Assembly (NCBI GenBank): GCA_000230935.2
Contig: AGIQ01000001.1
Coordinates: 1,488,001 to 1,552,000 of the forward strand
Direction of reading: 5' to 3'
DNA length: 64,000 bases
DNA from: Mycolicibacterium rhodesiae JS60
GTDB taxonomy: Bacteria; Actinomycetota; Actinomycetes; Mycobacteriales; Mycobacteriaceae
The position numbers were made by a program, and so were the translations under genes. The notes beneath the pieces were generated by a model, which was not told the origin of the DNA, made no database searches, and saw nothing but the letters and a program-made list of their open reading frames with translations. Shown in pieces: positions 8,492-15,963 of the stretch (positions are counted from its first letter, which is position 1; each line of letters opens with the position of its first letter).

Positions 8492-8800
8492 TCACAGCAC
8501 CGGGATGCTGACCGCGTCAGTCCCCGAAAGAGGAGTTTCTCCGGGACCAGAAGAGGTATCTGCGCCCGGCCCGAGCAACCGATTGCAGCGGAATACTCCA
8601 GGCGGACCGGGAAGGTATGACGCAGTCCACTTCCGCCAGCCGTCGGCATGGGGCACGCTGCCCCCGATGCGAAGCCGATGCACGAAGTCACCGGCGTCGG
8701 TTGCGGTGCAGATGATTTCATCCAGCAGAGTGTCGCGGACAGCGTCCTTCGACATATCGCTGGGCAGAAAGATCTCGACCGATTTCCAGATGTCCGACAC
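8492..8800 (-). CDS. Unrecognised small protein paired with ferredoxin
   Basis: 102 residues from GTG 8800, which follows a GGGAGGT site. An acidic, helix-forming N-terminal half (SDIWKSVEIFLPSDMSKDAV, then 'LLDEIICTATDAGDF') leads into an 'RIGGSVPHADGWRKW' segment and a proline/glycine-rich tail. I do not recognise the family. Spacing (34 bases) and direction suggest it is co-expressed with the ferredoxin. It could be a subunit, a chaperone or a small-molecule-binding protein for the P450 system. The window shows a C/G-tract repeat about 90 bases upstream. Confidence 0.6.
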   Translation of the reverse strand: MSDIWKSVEIFLPSDMSKDAVRDTLLDEIICTATDAGDFVHRLRIGGSVPHADGWRKWTASYLPGPPGVFRCNRLLGPGADTSSGPGETPLSGTDAVSIPVL

Positions 8801-8890
8801 CTCGCACCTCCCGGCTGTGCCCGGTAGCAACTACGATCGACGCTAGTTCGGCGGTGCTCGCCCGACGAGTCCCAGGCGGGCGAACTTTCA

Positions 8891-8907
8891 TCCCCCAAAA
8901 GAGGGGA
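8891..8907. promoter_or_regulatory. C/G-tract inverted repeat before menB-like gene
   Basis: TCCCC-CAAAAGA-GGGGA sits in the divergent region between the small unknown gene (start 8800, minus) and the MenB-like gene (start 8958, plus), about 50 bases ahead of the latter. Same type as 331-346 and 13860-13872. Confidence 0.4.
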
Positions 8908-8957
8908 CTGCCGCCAGGTCGAAACCCTCGCAACGAATCTGGGCCTATGTTCGCACC

Positions 8958-9872
8958 GTGACTGACAACCCGTTCGACCCGTCGCTGTGGGTGCCCGTCG
9001 AGGGCTTCGAGGATCTCACCGACATCACCTATCACCGGCACATGCTCGACGGCGTCGGACAGCCGACGGTCCGAGTGGCATTCAATCGTCCAGAAGTGCG
9101 AAATGCCTTCCGCCCCCGATCCGTCGACGAACTTTATCGAGTGCTCGATCACGCCCGGATGTCGCCGGATGTCGGAGTGGTACTGCTGACCGGGAACGGG
9201 CCGTCGCCCAAGGACGGTGGGTGGGCGTTCTGCTCCGGTGGCGATCAACGGATCCGTGGCCGAAGCGGATATCAGTACGCGTCAGGGGAGACCGCCGACA
9301 CCGTTGACGTCGCGCGTGCCGGACGGCTCCACATCATGGAGGTGCAGCGACTGATCAGGTTCATGCCGAAGGTGGTGGTCTGCCTGGTCAACGGATGGGC
9401 TGCCGGTGGCGGACACAGCCTGCATGTGACGTGTGACCTGACCTTGGCCAGTCGCGAGCATGCCAGGTTCAAGCAGACCGATGCCGACGTCGGATCCTTC
9501 GACGGCGGCTACGGCAGCGCGTACCTGGCCAAGCAAGTCGGTCAGAAGTTCGCTCGCGAGATCTTCTTCCTCGGTGAGGCGTACACCGCTCAGCAGATGC
9601 ATGAGATGGGTGCGGTCAACCGCGTTGTCGACCATGCCGAACTGGAGAACGTCGGTCTGCAATGGGCCGCGGCCATCAACGGCAAATCCCCTCAGGCTCA
9701 ACGCATGCTGAAGTTCGCGTTCAACCTTCTCGATGACGGTCTGGTTGGTCAGCAGATCTTCGCCAGCGAGGCCACCCGACTGGCTTACATGACCGACGAG
9801 GCCGTCGAGGGGCGCGACGCGTTCCTGGAGAAGCGCACACCTGATTGGAGCCGGTTTCCGCGCTACTTCTAG
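8958..9872 (+). CDS. menB: MenB-like crotonase (1,4-dihydroxy-2-naphthoyl-CoA synthase family)
   Basis: 304 residues, GTG start. It carries the MenB hallmarks: the long variable loop 'GGDQRIRGRSGYQYASG' after 'WAFCSGG', the second oxyanion segment 'NGWAAGGGHSL', and the catalytic block 'DADVGSFDGGYGSAYL'. MenB closes the naphthoate ring of menaquinone by a Claisen-type condensation; the related BadI runs the reverse reaction to open a ring. The sequence looks like a genuine MenB, yet no other men gene is near. The neighbours are a ferredoxin, an alcohol dehydrogenase and LuxR regulators. It is therefore either a relocated or second menB, or a MenB-derived ring-cleaving enzyme. The sequence match is strong; the role here is open. 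Confidence 0.85.
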   Translation: MTDNPFDPSLWVPVEGFEDLTDITYHRHMLDGVGQPTVRVAFNRPEVRNAFRPRSVDELYRVLDHARMSPDVGVVLLTGNGPSPKDGGWAFCSGGDQRIRGRSGYQYASGETADTVDVARAGRLHIMEVQRLIRFMPKVVVCLVNGWAAGGGHSLHVTCDLTLASREHARFKQTDADVGSFDGGYGSAYLAKQVGQKFAREIFFLGEAYTAQQMHEMGAVNRVVDHAELENVGLQWAAAINGKSPQAQRMLKFAFNLLDDGLVGQQIFASEATRLAYMTDEAVEGRDAFLEKRTPDWSRFPRYF

Positions 9873-9911
9873 GGCGATTCGGTACAGCCAACCCAAAGCG
9901 GACACCAAATA

Positions 9912-9951
9912 CACCCCTTCAGGGAGATGCCTCCCTGCCGTCGTCGGGGTG
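9912..9951. terminator. Nested hairpin after menB-like gene
   Basis: CAGGGAG-ATGC-CTCCCTG (9920-9937) is a perfect 7-base-pair stem with a 4-base loop, enclosed by CACCCC (9912-9917) and GGGGTG (9946-9951). It starts about 40 bases after the stop codon and has no U-tract, as is common for high-GC terminators. It could instead be a regulatory C/G-tract element for the downstream gene. Confidence 0.4.
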
Positions 9952-9995
9952 ACGATGGCCTCACGAAGTCCCGGTATTGAGTCGAAAGGTGCGCC

Positions 9996-11102
9996 GTGCG
10001 GACGAAGGCTGCGGTCCTGTGGGGAACTGGGGAGAAGTGGCAGGTCGAGGAGGTCGAGCTCGATCCGCCCAAGGAAGGCGAGGTTCTGATCAAACTGGTC
10101 GCCAGCGGTCTGTGCCACTCGGATTACCACCTGGTCACCGGCGACATCCCGGTTCCGCTGCCCTACGTCGGCGGCCATGAGGGCGCCGGCATCGTGGCCG
10201 ACGTCGGTCCCGGCGTCACCGACGTCGCCGTGGGCGACTCGGTGGTCCTGAGCTTTCTGCCCGCATGCGGGAAGTGCTCGCACTGTGCGCGGGGCATGAC
10301 CAATCTGTGTGACCTTGGTGCGCACATCATCCAGGGCCCGCAGCTCGACGGAACGTACCGATTCCATGCCCGCGGACAAGGCCTTGGCCAGATGTGTCTG
10401 CTCGGAACCTTCTCGGAGTACACCGTCGTGCCGATGGCTTCGGTGGTCAAGGTCGACGCGGGCAGCCCGCTGGACCGCGCCGCGGTAATCGGCTGCTGCG
10501 TTCCCACCGGGTACGGCAGCGTCGTGAACACAGCCGGCGTGCGTCCCGGTGACGCCGTCGTGATCATGGGTATCGGCGGCATCGGGGCCAATGCGGTGCA
10601 AGGCGCCAAGGGTGCCGGCGCGCGCTACATCGTGGCCGTCGACCCCGTCGAATACAAGCGCGCCAAGTCCCTCGAGTTCGGTGCCACCCACACCGCCGCC
10701 AATGTCGCTGAGGCGCAGGCACTCATCACCGACCTGACGCGTGGTGTGATGGCCGACGCCTGCGTCATCACGACCGACACCGCCGAGGGTGCGTATGTCG
10801 CTGAGGCACTGAGCCTCGTGGGTCGGCGCGGGAAGGTGATCGTCACCGCCATCGGTCATCCCACCGAGCTGACCATGGACGGATCGCTGTTCGAACTCAC
10901 GCTCTACGAGAAGTCCATCCACGGCTCACTGTTCGGTTCGTCGAACCCCCGCCACGACATCCCCAGGTATCTGGAGATGTACACCCTCGGTGACTTGAAG
11001 CTCGACGAGCTGATCACCACCGAGTACACGCTCGACGACATCAACCAGGGCTACGAGGACATGTTGGCGGGCCGCAATATTCGCGGAGTGATCCGGTTCT
11101 AG
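9996..11102 (+). CDS. Zinc-dependent, NDMA-type alcohol dehydrogenase
   Basis: 368 residues, GTG start. Medium-chain dehydrogenase with catalytic zinc ligands Cys40 and His61-Glu62, structural zinc cysteines at 91, 94, 97 and 105, and a GIGGIGANA nucleotide-binding loop near 193. The 'MRTKAAVLWGTG' opening, the 'FHARGQGLGQMCLLGTFSEY' stretch and the length match the nicotinoprotein (N,N-dimethyl-4-nitrosoaniline-dependent) class of actinobacteria, which hold NAD tightly and pass electrons to an external acceptor. It probably oxidises an alcohol made by the P450, with the aldehyde dehydrogenase at 12291 taking the product onward. It ends 19 bases from the convergent LuxR gene. Confidence 0.88.
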   Translation: MRTKAAVLWGTGEKWQVEEVELDPPKEGEVLIKLVASGLCHSDYHLVTGDIPVPLPYVGGHEGAGIVADVGPGVTDVAVGDSVVLSFLPACGKCSHCARGMTNLCDLGAHIIQGPQLDGTYRFHARGQGLGQMCLLGTFSEYTVVPMASVVKVDAGSPLDRAAVIGCCVPTGYGSVVNTAGVRPGDAVVIMGIGGIGANAVQGAKGAGARYIVAVDPVEYKRAKSLEFGATHTAANVAEAQALITDLTRGVMADACVITTDTAEGAYVAEALSLVGRRGKVIVTAIGHPTELTMDGSLFELTLYEKSIHGSLFGSSNPRHDIPRYLEMYTLGDLKLDELITTEYTLDDINQGYEDMLAGRNIRGVIRF

Positions 11103-11121
11103 TAGATATGCGTGCGCGTGA

Positions 11122-12276
11122 CTAACCGGCCTTGGCGGGGCCAGCGGCCGAGGTGAGTCGGTGATACCGAGCCACCGCCTCAGTCCGGTTGGTGGCGCCC
11201 AGCTTCCGCAGAATGTGCTTGACGTGGGACTTGACTGTGCCTTCGGTGACGAACAGGCCGACGGCTATCTGGGCATTTGTCTTGCCGGAAGCCAGGTTCC
11301 GCAGCACGTCCCATTCGCGTGGCGTCAGACGCTCCCCGCGTTCGTCGGACAGCATCGACCCCTGGCCCCTGCCGGCCTCGGCGGGGGGTTCGAGACTGAG
11401 TTCGGCGCTCTCGAGGACGTCGGCGGTGAAGTCGTCGGCGATGGCGTTGACTCCGGACAGGTAATCGGCAGTGGCTCGCCGCACCGCCTGCAGCCGCTCC
11501 ATGAGCTGGGCGCGCTCGATCGCCATGCCCAGGCCCTCGGCGTATGTTCCCAATATGTAGCGGTCGAATTCATCTACTGCGCAATCAATGTCGCGATCCG
11601 CGTGCATCATCGCAACGGGAACGCCCCACGCGGTGATCGGTGCGGCCACGTAGCCGATGGTGCCGGTGTATCGGATGAACTCGGTATGCACCCGCGGGTT
11701 CGACTGCGGATCACAGACGACCACCGGAGTGCATCGACGCACCATCTCGCTTTCGATCAGCGGTCCGTTGAGCTGACGGGGATTCGCGCGCCCGATGGCG
11801 ACGATCTCCTCGCCGAATTCCGGATCATCGACGGCGAACGCCGTCCTGGCCATCCAGGTGCCCTGCTCGATCTTGGAGAACAGCGCCCTTCGGAAGCCGA
11901 TCCGTCGTGCTTCGATAGGCGCACGCTCGGCAAGCACCCCGGCCGAAGGTGCGTTTCGCAGCGCGGACAACGCATCCCGCACTCCGAGTGCGACTTCGGC
12001 GCGCTGCTGGATGAGCGCGTCCTTGACGTCCGACTCGACGGAGACAGTGCCCAGCGCCAGGGCAGCGGCTTTGGCTCTGGGCACGCCGGTGGATTCCTCG
12101 GCCCCGCCCTCCAGGGCGTGTAGTAGTGCCTGGCGGGTGGTCTTCAGTGCGGTGTTGCTGGCCTGAAGATCGCCGTCGGCAGGCAGTGGGCACAGATCAT
12201 CGATCGACAGCAAATCGCTTGTAGCACTGACAATCTCGCGGGTTCGCTCGACCTCGTGCGTGGTGTCTGCAGACAT
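11122..12276 (-). CDS. GAF-LuxR transcriptional regulator (paralogue 3)
   Basis: 384 residues from ATG 12276 (AGAGGA just upstream). Same architecture as 6906: a helical N-terminal region with 'LSIDDLCPLPADG', a GAF-like domain ('GFRRALFSKIEQGTWM', 'VVVCDPQSNPRVHTEF', 'YVAAPITAWGVPVAMMHADR') and a C-terminal LuxR helix-turn-helix ('LTPREWDVLRNLASGKTNAQ', 'LFVTEGTVKSHVKHI'). It starts 14 bases after the aldehyde dehydrogenase stop, so the two are almost certainly one transcript driven from the promoter at 13.8 kb. That promoter holds both a GntR-type operator and a C/G-tract repeat, suggesting GntR control plus possible feedback. Confidence 0.9.
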   Translation of the reverse strand: MSADTTHEVERTREIVSATSDLLSIDDLCPLPADGDLQASNTALKTTRQALLHALEGGAEESTGVPRAKAAALALGTVSVESDVKDALIQQRAEVALGVRDALSALRNAPSAGVLAERAPIEARRIGFRRALFSKIEQGTWMARTAFAVDDPEFGEEIVAIGRANPRQLNGPLIESEMVRRCTPVVVCDPQSNPRVHTEFIRYTGTIGYVAAPITAWGVPVAMMHADRDIDCAVDEFDRYILGTYAEGLGMAIERAQLMERLQAVRRATADYLSGVNAIADDFTADVLESAELSLEPPAEAGRGQGSMLSDERGERLTPREWDVLRNLASGKTNAQIAVGLFVTEGTVKSHVKHILRKLGATNRTEAVARYHRLTSAAGPAKAG

Positions 12277-12290
12277 GGTGTCCTCTATTC

Positions 12291-13739
12291 CTAGGCCGGT
12301 GCCAAGTAGATCGATTTGTAGACCTGGAATGCGGCCAGTCCCTCGGGCCCCATTTCGCGGCCCATGCCGCTCTCCTTGATGCCGCCGAAGGGGGCTACCG
12401 GCTCGTTGACGTAGTGGTTGACCCCGATGGTCCCCGAGCGCACTTTGCGGGCAATATCCGTCGCGCGCTCGGTGTCGGCCGACCATACCGTCCCGCCGAG
12501 ACCGTAATTGGAGTCATTGGCGATCGCGACCGCCTCGCTCTCGTCGCCGTATGGGATCACCGACAGCACCGGCCCGAAGATCTCCTCGCGAGAGATCGTG
12601 GCGTTGTTGTCGACGTCGGCGAACACTGTGGGCTCCACGAACCAGCCCTGGTCCAGCCCCGCGGGCCGGGAACCACCTGTGGTCAACCGTCCTTCTTCTT
12701 TGCCTTTGGCGATGTAGCCTTCCACCCGCTCGCGTTGCCGACTCGACACCAGCGGGCCGATCTTGGTCTCGGGGTCCAGCGGATCCCCGATGGTCAGTGA
12801 TCGGGCCAGATCGGTGATGGTGTCGACGATTTCGGTGTAGCGGCTGCGCGGTGCCAGGACCCTGGTGTTCAACCAGCAGATCTGGCCGTTGTTGAGCAAC
12901 GTGGCGCCGAAGAACGCCTCGATCGATGCGCCGAGGTCGGCGTCGTCGAGCACGATGGCCGCGGACTTCCCGCCCAGTTCCAGTGTCACCGGACGGAGAA
13001 GGCGTCCGCACGTCTCGGCGATGGCACGGCCCGCGGCGGTGGAACCGGTGAACGACACCTTGTCGATGCCTGGGTGTGACACCAGGTAGGCGCCGAGGTC
13101 GCGGCCCCCCGGGACGACGTTGAGGACGCCGGGTGGCAGCCCGGCCGCAACTGCCGCCTCGGCCATCAGGAAGGCATCGAGGACCGTCTCCTCCGCCGGC
13201 TTGAGCACCATCGTGCAGCCGGCCGCGAGCGCGGGTGCAATTTTCAGGAACGAAATGCCCTGCGGGACATTCCACGGCACGATCGCACCGACGACACCCA
13301 CCGGCTGACGCGACACCAGGGAGGTGCCACCGAGCATGCCCTGGCGTTCCTCCTCGATCGGGGCACTGTTCATCACGTCGCTGTAGTACCGGAGCAGCAG
13401 GGGAGGAAAGGCCGTCTCGAATTGGTGGGCCAGCCAGATGGGCATTCCGTTTTGCATCGACACCCGGGCGGCGGTCTCGGCGCCACGCGCGTCGAGCTCG
13501 GCGGCGAACTGCTCCAGCGCCTCGCCACGCTGCTTGGGGTGCCACGAGGCCCAGCCATCGGGATCGTCGAATGCCCCCCTCGCGGCCGCGACCGCGGTGT
13601 CGACGTCGGCGTCGCTCCCGCGCGGGACCGAACCGATCAACTCTTCTGTGGTGGGGGAATGGACGTCGATTGTGGCCGAGGTTGCCGGATCGGTCCACTG
13701 ACCTCCGAGGTAGAGCTGGTGGTAGTCGATCGCTGGCAT
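12291..13739 (-). CDS. NAD(P)-dependent aldehyde dehydrogenase
   Basis: 482 residues from ATG 13739, which follows AGGAGGAATTTG. Classic ALDH fold: 'VGAIVPWNVP', 'LKPAEETVLDAF', 'FTGSTAAGRAI', the general base in 'TLELGGKSAAIV', and the catalytic cysteine in 'NNGQICWLNTR'. It oxidises an aldehyde to the carboxylic acid that the AMP-forming ligases elsewhere in the window could then activate. First gene of a two-gene operon with the GAF-LuxR regulator. The promoter carries a GntR-type operator (13840) and a C/G-tract palindrome (13860), placing it in the putative GntR regulon. Confidence 0.92.
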   Translation of the reverse strand: MPAIDYHQLYLGGQWTDPATSATIDVHSPTTEELIGSVPRGSDADVDTAVAAARGAFDDPDGWASWHPKQRGEALEQFAAELDARGAETAARVSMQNGMPIWLAHQFETAFPPLLLRYYSDVMNSAPIEEERQGMLGGTSLVSRQPVGVVGAIVPWNVPQGISFLKIAPALAAGCTMVLKPAEETVLDAFLMAEAAVAAGLPPGVLNVVPGGRDLGAYLVSHPGIDKVSFTGSTAAGRAIAETCGRLLRPVTLELGGKSAAIVLDDADLGASIEAFFGATLLNNGQICWLNTRVLAPRSRYTEIVDTITDLARSLTIGDPLDPETKIGPLVSSRQRERVEGYIAKGKEEGRLTTGGSRPAGLDQGWFVEPTVFADVDNNATISREEIFGPVLSVIPYGDESEAVAIANDSNYGLGGTVWSADTERATDIARKVRSGTIGVNHYVNEPVAPFGGIKESGMGREMGPEGLAAFQVYKSIYLAPA

Positions 13740-13839
13740 CAAATTCCTCCTGACAGTGATGCCGCCGGGGCTGCGGCATGGCCTGTGGTCGCCGTCACCT
13801 TTAGGGTGCAGCGGCGCCGCCTCAAGTTCAATTGTTATT

Positions 13840-13852
13840 ATGGTCAGACCAA
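13840..13852. promoter_or_regulatory. GntR/FadR-type operator, site 2
   Basis: ATGGTCAGACCAA within TTATTATGGTCAGACCAAAA, about 100 bases before the aldehyde dehydrogenase start. Nearly identical to the sites at 8198 and 34402. Confidence 0.75.
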
Positions 13853-13859
13853 AAATTTC

Positions 13860-13872
13860 ACCCCATTGGGGT
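13860..13872. promoter_or_regulatory. ACCCCATTGGGGT palindrome
   Basis: ACCCCA-T-TGGGGT is a perfect 13-base palindrome 7 bases beyond the GntR-type site, in the same promoter. It is the tightest version of the C/G-tract repeat seen before several genes here. Candidate LuxR operator, and a possible autoregulatory site because the transcript encodes a GAF-LuxR protein. Confidence 0.45.
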
Positions 13873-13996
13873 ACCTCCGAAGGGGGAGGAGGCGATTTGG
13901 AATTGGGCCCGGCAGTCGAACCGTGACGTCGGCGGCGACGGCCAGAGATGTGCTCTGTCACACGAGGACGTCGCGATACGTCACCCGCGTAGCCGC

Positions 13997-14194
13997 TCAC
14001 CGATCGACAGGTTCATGTGTGCGCACCTGGCGCACGACGTCCGCGGCGGCGGCCTTCGGGTTATCCGCAAACGCGGCCATGTCGGTGTCCACAAGACCCA
14101 CGTAAACGCCCACCATCTGCACGCCGCGCGACCCCAGTTCGAGCCTCCGTGCGTCGTCTTTCTGATGTGACCGTAGGGCTTCGCTCAGCAACAA
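13997..14194 (-). pseudogene. Remnant of an SDR C-terminus
   Basis: The frame 13997-14194 reads 'LELGSRGVQMVGVYVGLVDT', then 'DMAAFADNPKAAAADVVRQV'. This is the unmistakable C-terminal region of a short-chain dehydrogenase of the small single-domain type. The Rossmann half and active site are absent, and the sequence after 'VVRQV' runs into an unrelated 'RTHEPVDR' tail and a stop. It is therefore a decayed fragment rather than a working gene. The remainder of the 13740-14215 gap holds only the two operator sites described separately. Confidence 0.6.
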
Positions 14195-14215
14195 GGCGGT
14201 GGGGGCCGGCGGCCG

Positions 14216-15040
14216 TCATTTCGACGTGGTCGCCGCTGCCAGAATCGCATCGTTCACCGCGGTCGGCGTGATTGCGATGACAGCTTTCTGGGTCCGACTC
14301 ACCAAATCCAACAGGTAGCGACGTTTGGGGCGCCCCGATGTCAGCGCGTGATCAACTGCCTTGGTAACCCTCTTGGGATCGGCGGCAAGCTTCTGCATAC
14401 GTCCCAACAACTTCCGGCTCCCGGTCAGGTGCGACGTATACAGCTGGCGATGCTCGTCACTGAGTTGGGCGGTCATGCGGTCGTAGTCATCGAGCACGTC
14501 GGCCCACATATCGGTACGGATCGGTCCCGGCTCGATGAGCGAAACGCGAATCCGCCACGGACGCAATTCCATCCGGAGTGCATCGGCCAGCGATTCGATC
14601 GCGTACTTCGAAGCGGTGTAGGCGCCGGTACCTGGCGTGGTGATCAACCCGCTGACCGAAGACATGAACACCACCCGACCTCCAGCTGCCCGAATGCTTG
14701 GCAGTACTGCCTGTGTGACCGCGATCTGCGAGATCACATTGACGTCGAGTTGTCGAGTCAGATTGTCGAGCGACAGTCCCTCGACCGGCCCGTTGACGAT
14801 GATGCCGGCATTGTTGACGACGCCGTCCAGTTCAGCGGGAAGCTGGTCCGGGAGTGCTGCGATCGCCGACCGGTCGGTGATGTCGAGCGCAATCGGGTGG
14901 ACATTCGGCAAGCGGCCGAGGCTGCCCAGGGCGGCGTCGGATCGAGCGGTCGCGTAGACGTCCCAGCCTCGCCGGCTCATGTGCTCGGTGATCGCCAGAC
15001 CGATTCCTCTGCCCGCGCCGGTAACCAGTACGGAAGGCAT
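14216..15040 (-). CDS. Short-chain dehydrogenase/reductase
   Basis: 274 residues from ATG 15040. Rossmann loop 'VTGAGRGIGLAI' at about 5-16, the 'NNAG' motif near 78-81, and an intact catalytic set with serine in 'VVFMSSVSG' and Y-x3-K in 'GAYTASKYAI'. The C-terminal extension (after 'EPGPIRTDMW') is longer than in minimal SDRs and includes an 'RYLLDLVSRTQKAVIAI' segment, as in retinol/sterol-dehydrogenase-like SDRs. It begins 4 bases after the end of a small, apparently frameshifted membrane-protein gene and probably shares its TetR-type promoter. Substrate unknown; an alcohol or ketone of a lipophilic molecule is plausible. Confidence 0.85.
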   Translation of the reverse strand: MPSVLVTGAGRGIGLAITEHMSRRGWDVYATARSDAALGSLGRLPNVHPIALDITDRSAIAALPDQLPAELDGVVNNAGIIVNGPVEGLSLDNLTRQLDVNVISQIAVTQAVLPSIRAAGGRVVFMSSVSGLITTPGTGAYTASKYAIESLADALRMELRPWRIRVSLIEPGPIRTDMWADVLDDYDRMTAQLSDEHRQLYTSHLTGSRKLLGRMQKLAADPKRVTKAVDHALTSGRPKRRYLLDLVSRTQKAVIAITPTAVNDAILAAATTSK

Positions 15041-15044
15041 GTGC

Positions 15045-15240
15045 TCACACCGCCTTGGCGGATTGGCGCCGCTGCCAGGTGAGCAGGATCGGCACTCCGA
15101 TGGTCTCAAGAGCGATCGCCCCCACGATGGCGGGATGCGGCCGGCCGCTTTGCTTCCAGGAGAGGATCCTCACCAGTCCACCGACTGCGACGGTGGACAA
15201 CGCGAATGCGGCGGCCGAGGGTGTGATGAGTGGTGGTCAC
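15045..15240 (-). pseudogene. Small membrane protein gene with probable frameshift
   Basis: A good AGGAG site precedes GTG 15238-15240, whose frame reads 'VTTTHHTLGRR' and then turns into arginine-rich nonsense. One base over, a convincing membrane protein frame begins: 'AAAFALSTVAVGGLVRILSW', then 'HPAIVGAIALETIGVPILL', ending at TGA 15045-15047 just before the SDR start. The 196-base span is not a multiple of three, so the gene looks broken by a one-base indel, or the sequence has an error there. Two short hydrophobic helices. Function not recognised. Confidence 0.45.
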
Positions 15241-15275
15241 GGTGGGGTCTCCTGGTACCTAATGCATCCGGATAT

Positions 15276-15343
15276 AAACCGATTGGTGTACTTCTGTAGT
15301 CGACGCTACACGGCCGCGGCGAAAAGGTAAACCTATCGGTATG
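15276..15343. promoter_or_regulatory. Divergent promoter with two TetR-type operators
   Basis: AAACCGATTGGTGTA (15276-15290) and GTAAACCTATCGGTATG (15327-15343) flank the centre of the divergent region between the SDR operon (minus) and the tetR gene (plus). Both fit AAACC-GAT-CGGT-like palindromes. The same pair, with the same spacing style, occurs at 16974-17035. Confidence 0.7.
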
Positions 15344-15351
15344 CTCGGGTC

Positions 15352-15963
15352 ATGAACGCAGACGTCGCGGAACGTAAAACTCCTCAACGGGCCGGTGCTC
15401 GCGGCGGCCGGGGGGCTCGCCAGCGCATCGTGACGGCAGCGCTGAAATTGTTCTACCGCGAGGGCATCAACGCCACCGGTGTCGAGCGACTGGCCACCGA
15501 GGCCGCTGTATCTAAACGCACTCTCTACCAGCACTTTCCAAGCAAAGATGCGGTGGTCGAGGAGTATCTGAGGTTCCTCCAGCAGCACGTGGGTGATCCG
15601 CTGCAACCCCGGCCGGACGATCTGCGGCGGACTCCGCGTGCGCGCATCCTGGCCCTGTTCGAAACGCCGTCACCGGATGGACAGATGCGGGGTTGCCCGT
15701 TTCACAATGCGGCTGTCGAGGCAGCCGAAAACATGCCGGAGATCCACGAGATCGTGAAAGAGCACAAGCGCAACTACATCGATGGTGTGGCGCGACTGGC
15801 CAAGGAGGCCGGAGCCGGCAATCCCAAGCTGCTGGCCAATCAACTCGCCGTGCTCTACGAAGGTGCGGCCGCCCTGTCGACGTCCCTGGATGATCCGGCG
15901 CCCTGGACGCACGCGCGCAAGGCCGCGCGGACGCTCATCGACCTGGCTGTTGCTTCACAGTGA
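15352..15963 (+). CDS. TetR/AcrR-family transcriptional regulator
   Basis: 203 residues from ATG 15352, which lies 9 bases after an AAACCTATCGGT operator half. Helix-turn-helix: 'ARQRIVTAALKLFYREGINA', 'VERLATEAAVSKRTLYQHF', 'SKDAVVEEYLRFL'. The ligand domain has a 'RGCPFHNAAVEAAE' segment typical of TetR proteins that sense reactive or electrophilic compounds. It probably represses itself, the SDR operon at 15.0 kb and the quinone-oxidoreductase gene at 16.95 kb, because all have AAACCGATCGGT-type palindromes. Its 3' end overlaps the convergent oxidoreductase gene by 29 bases. Confidence 0.9.
   Translation: MNADVAERKTPQRAGARGGRGARQRIVTAALKLFYREGINATGVERLATEAAVSKRTLYQHFPSKDAVVEEYLRFLQQHVGDPLQPRPDDLRRTPRARILALFETPSPDGQMRGCPFHNAAVEAAENMPEIHEIVKEHKRNYIDGVARLAKEAGAGNPKLLANQLAVLYEGAAALSTSLDDPAPWTHARKAARTLIDLAVASQ

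Noticed and set aside
9282..10922. 546-codon open frame on the minus strand
   Set aside because: Runs opposite the MenB-like and alcohol dehydrogenase genes and across the gap between them. Rich in His, Gly, Val and Asp repeats of the kind produced by reading high-GC genes backwards.
13832..14170. 112-codon plus-strand frame in the gap after the aldehyde dehydrogenase
   Set aside because: Starts inside the GntR operator and has no ribosome site. The opposite strand holds the clear SDR remnant.
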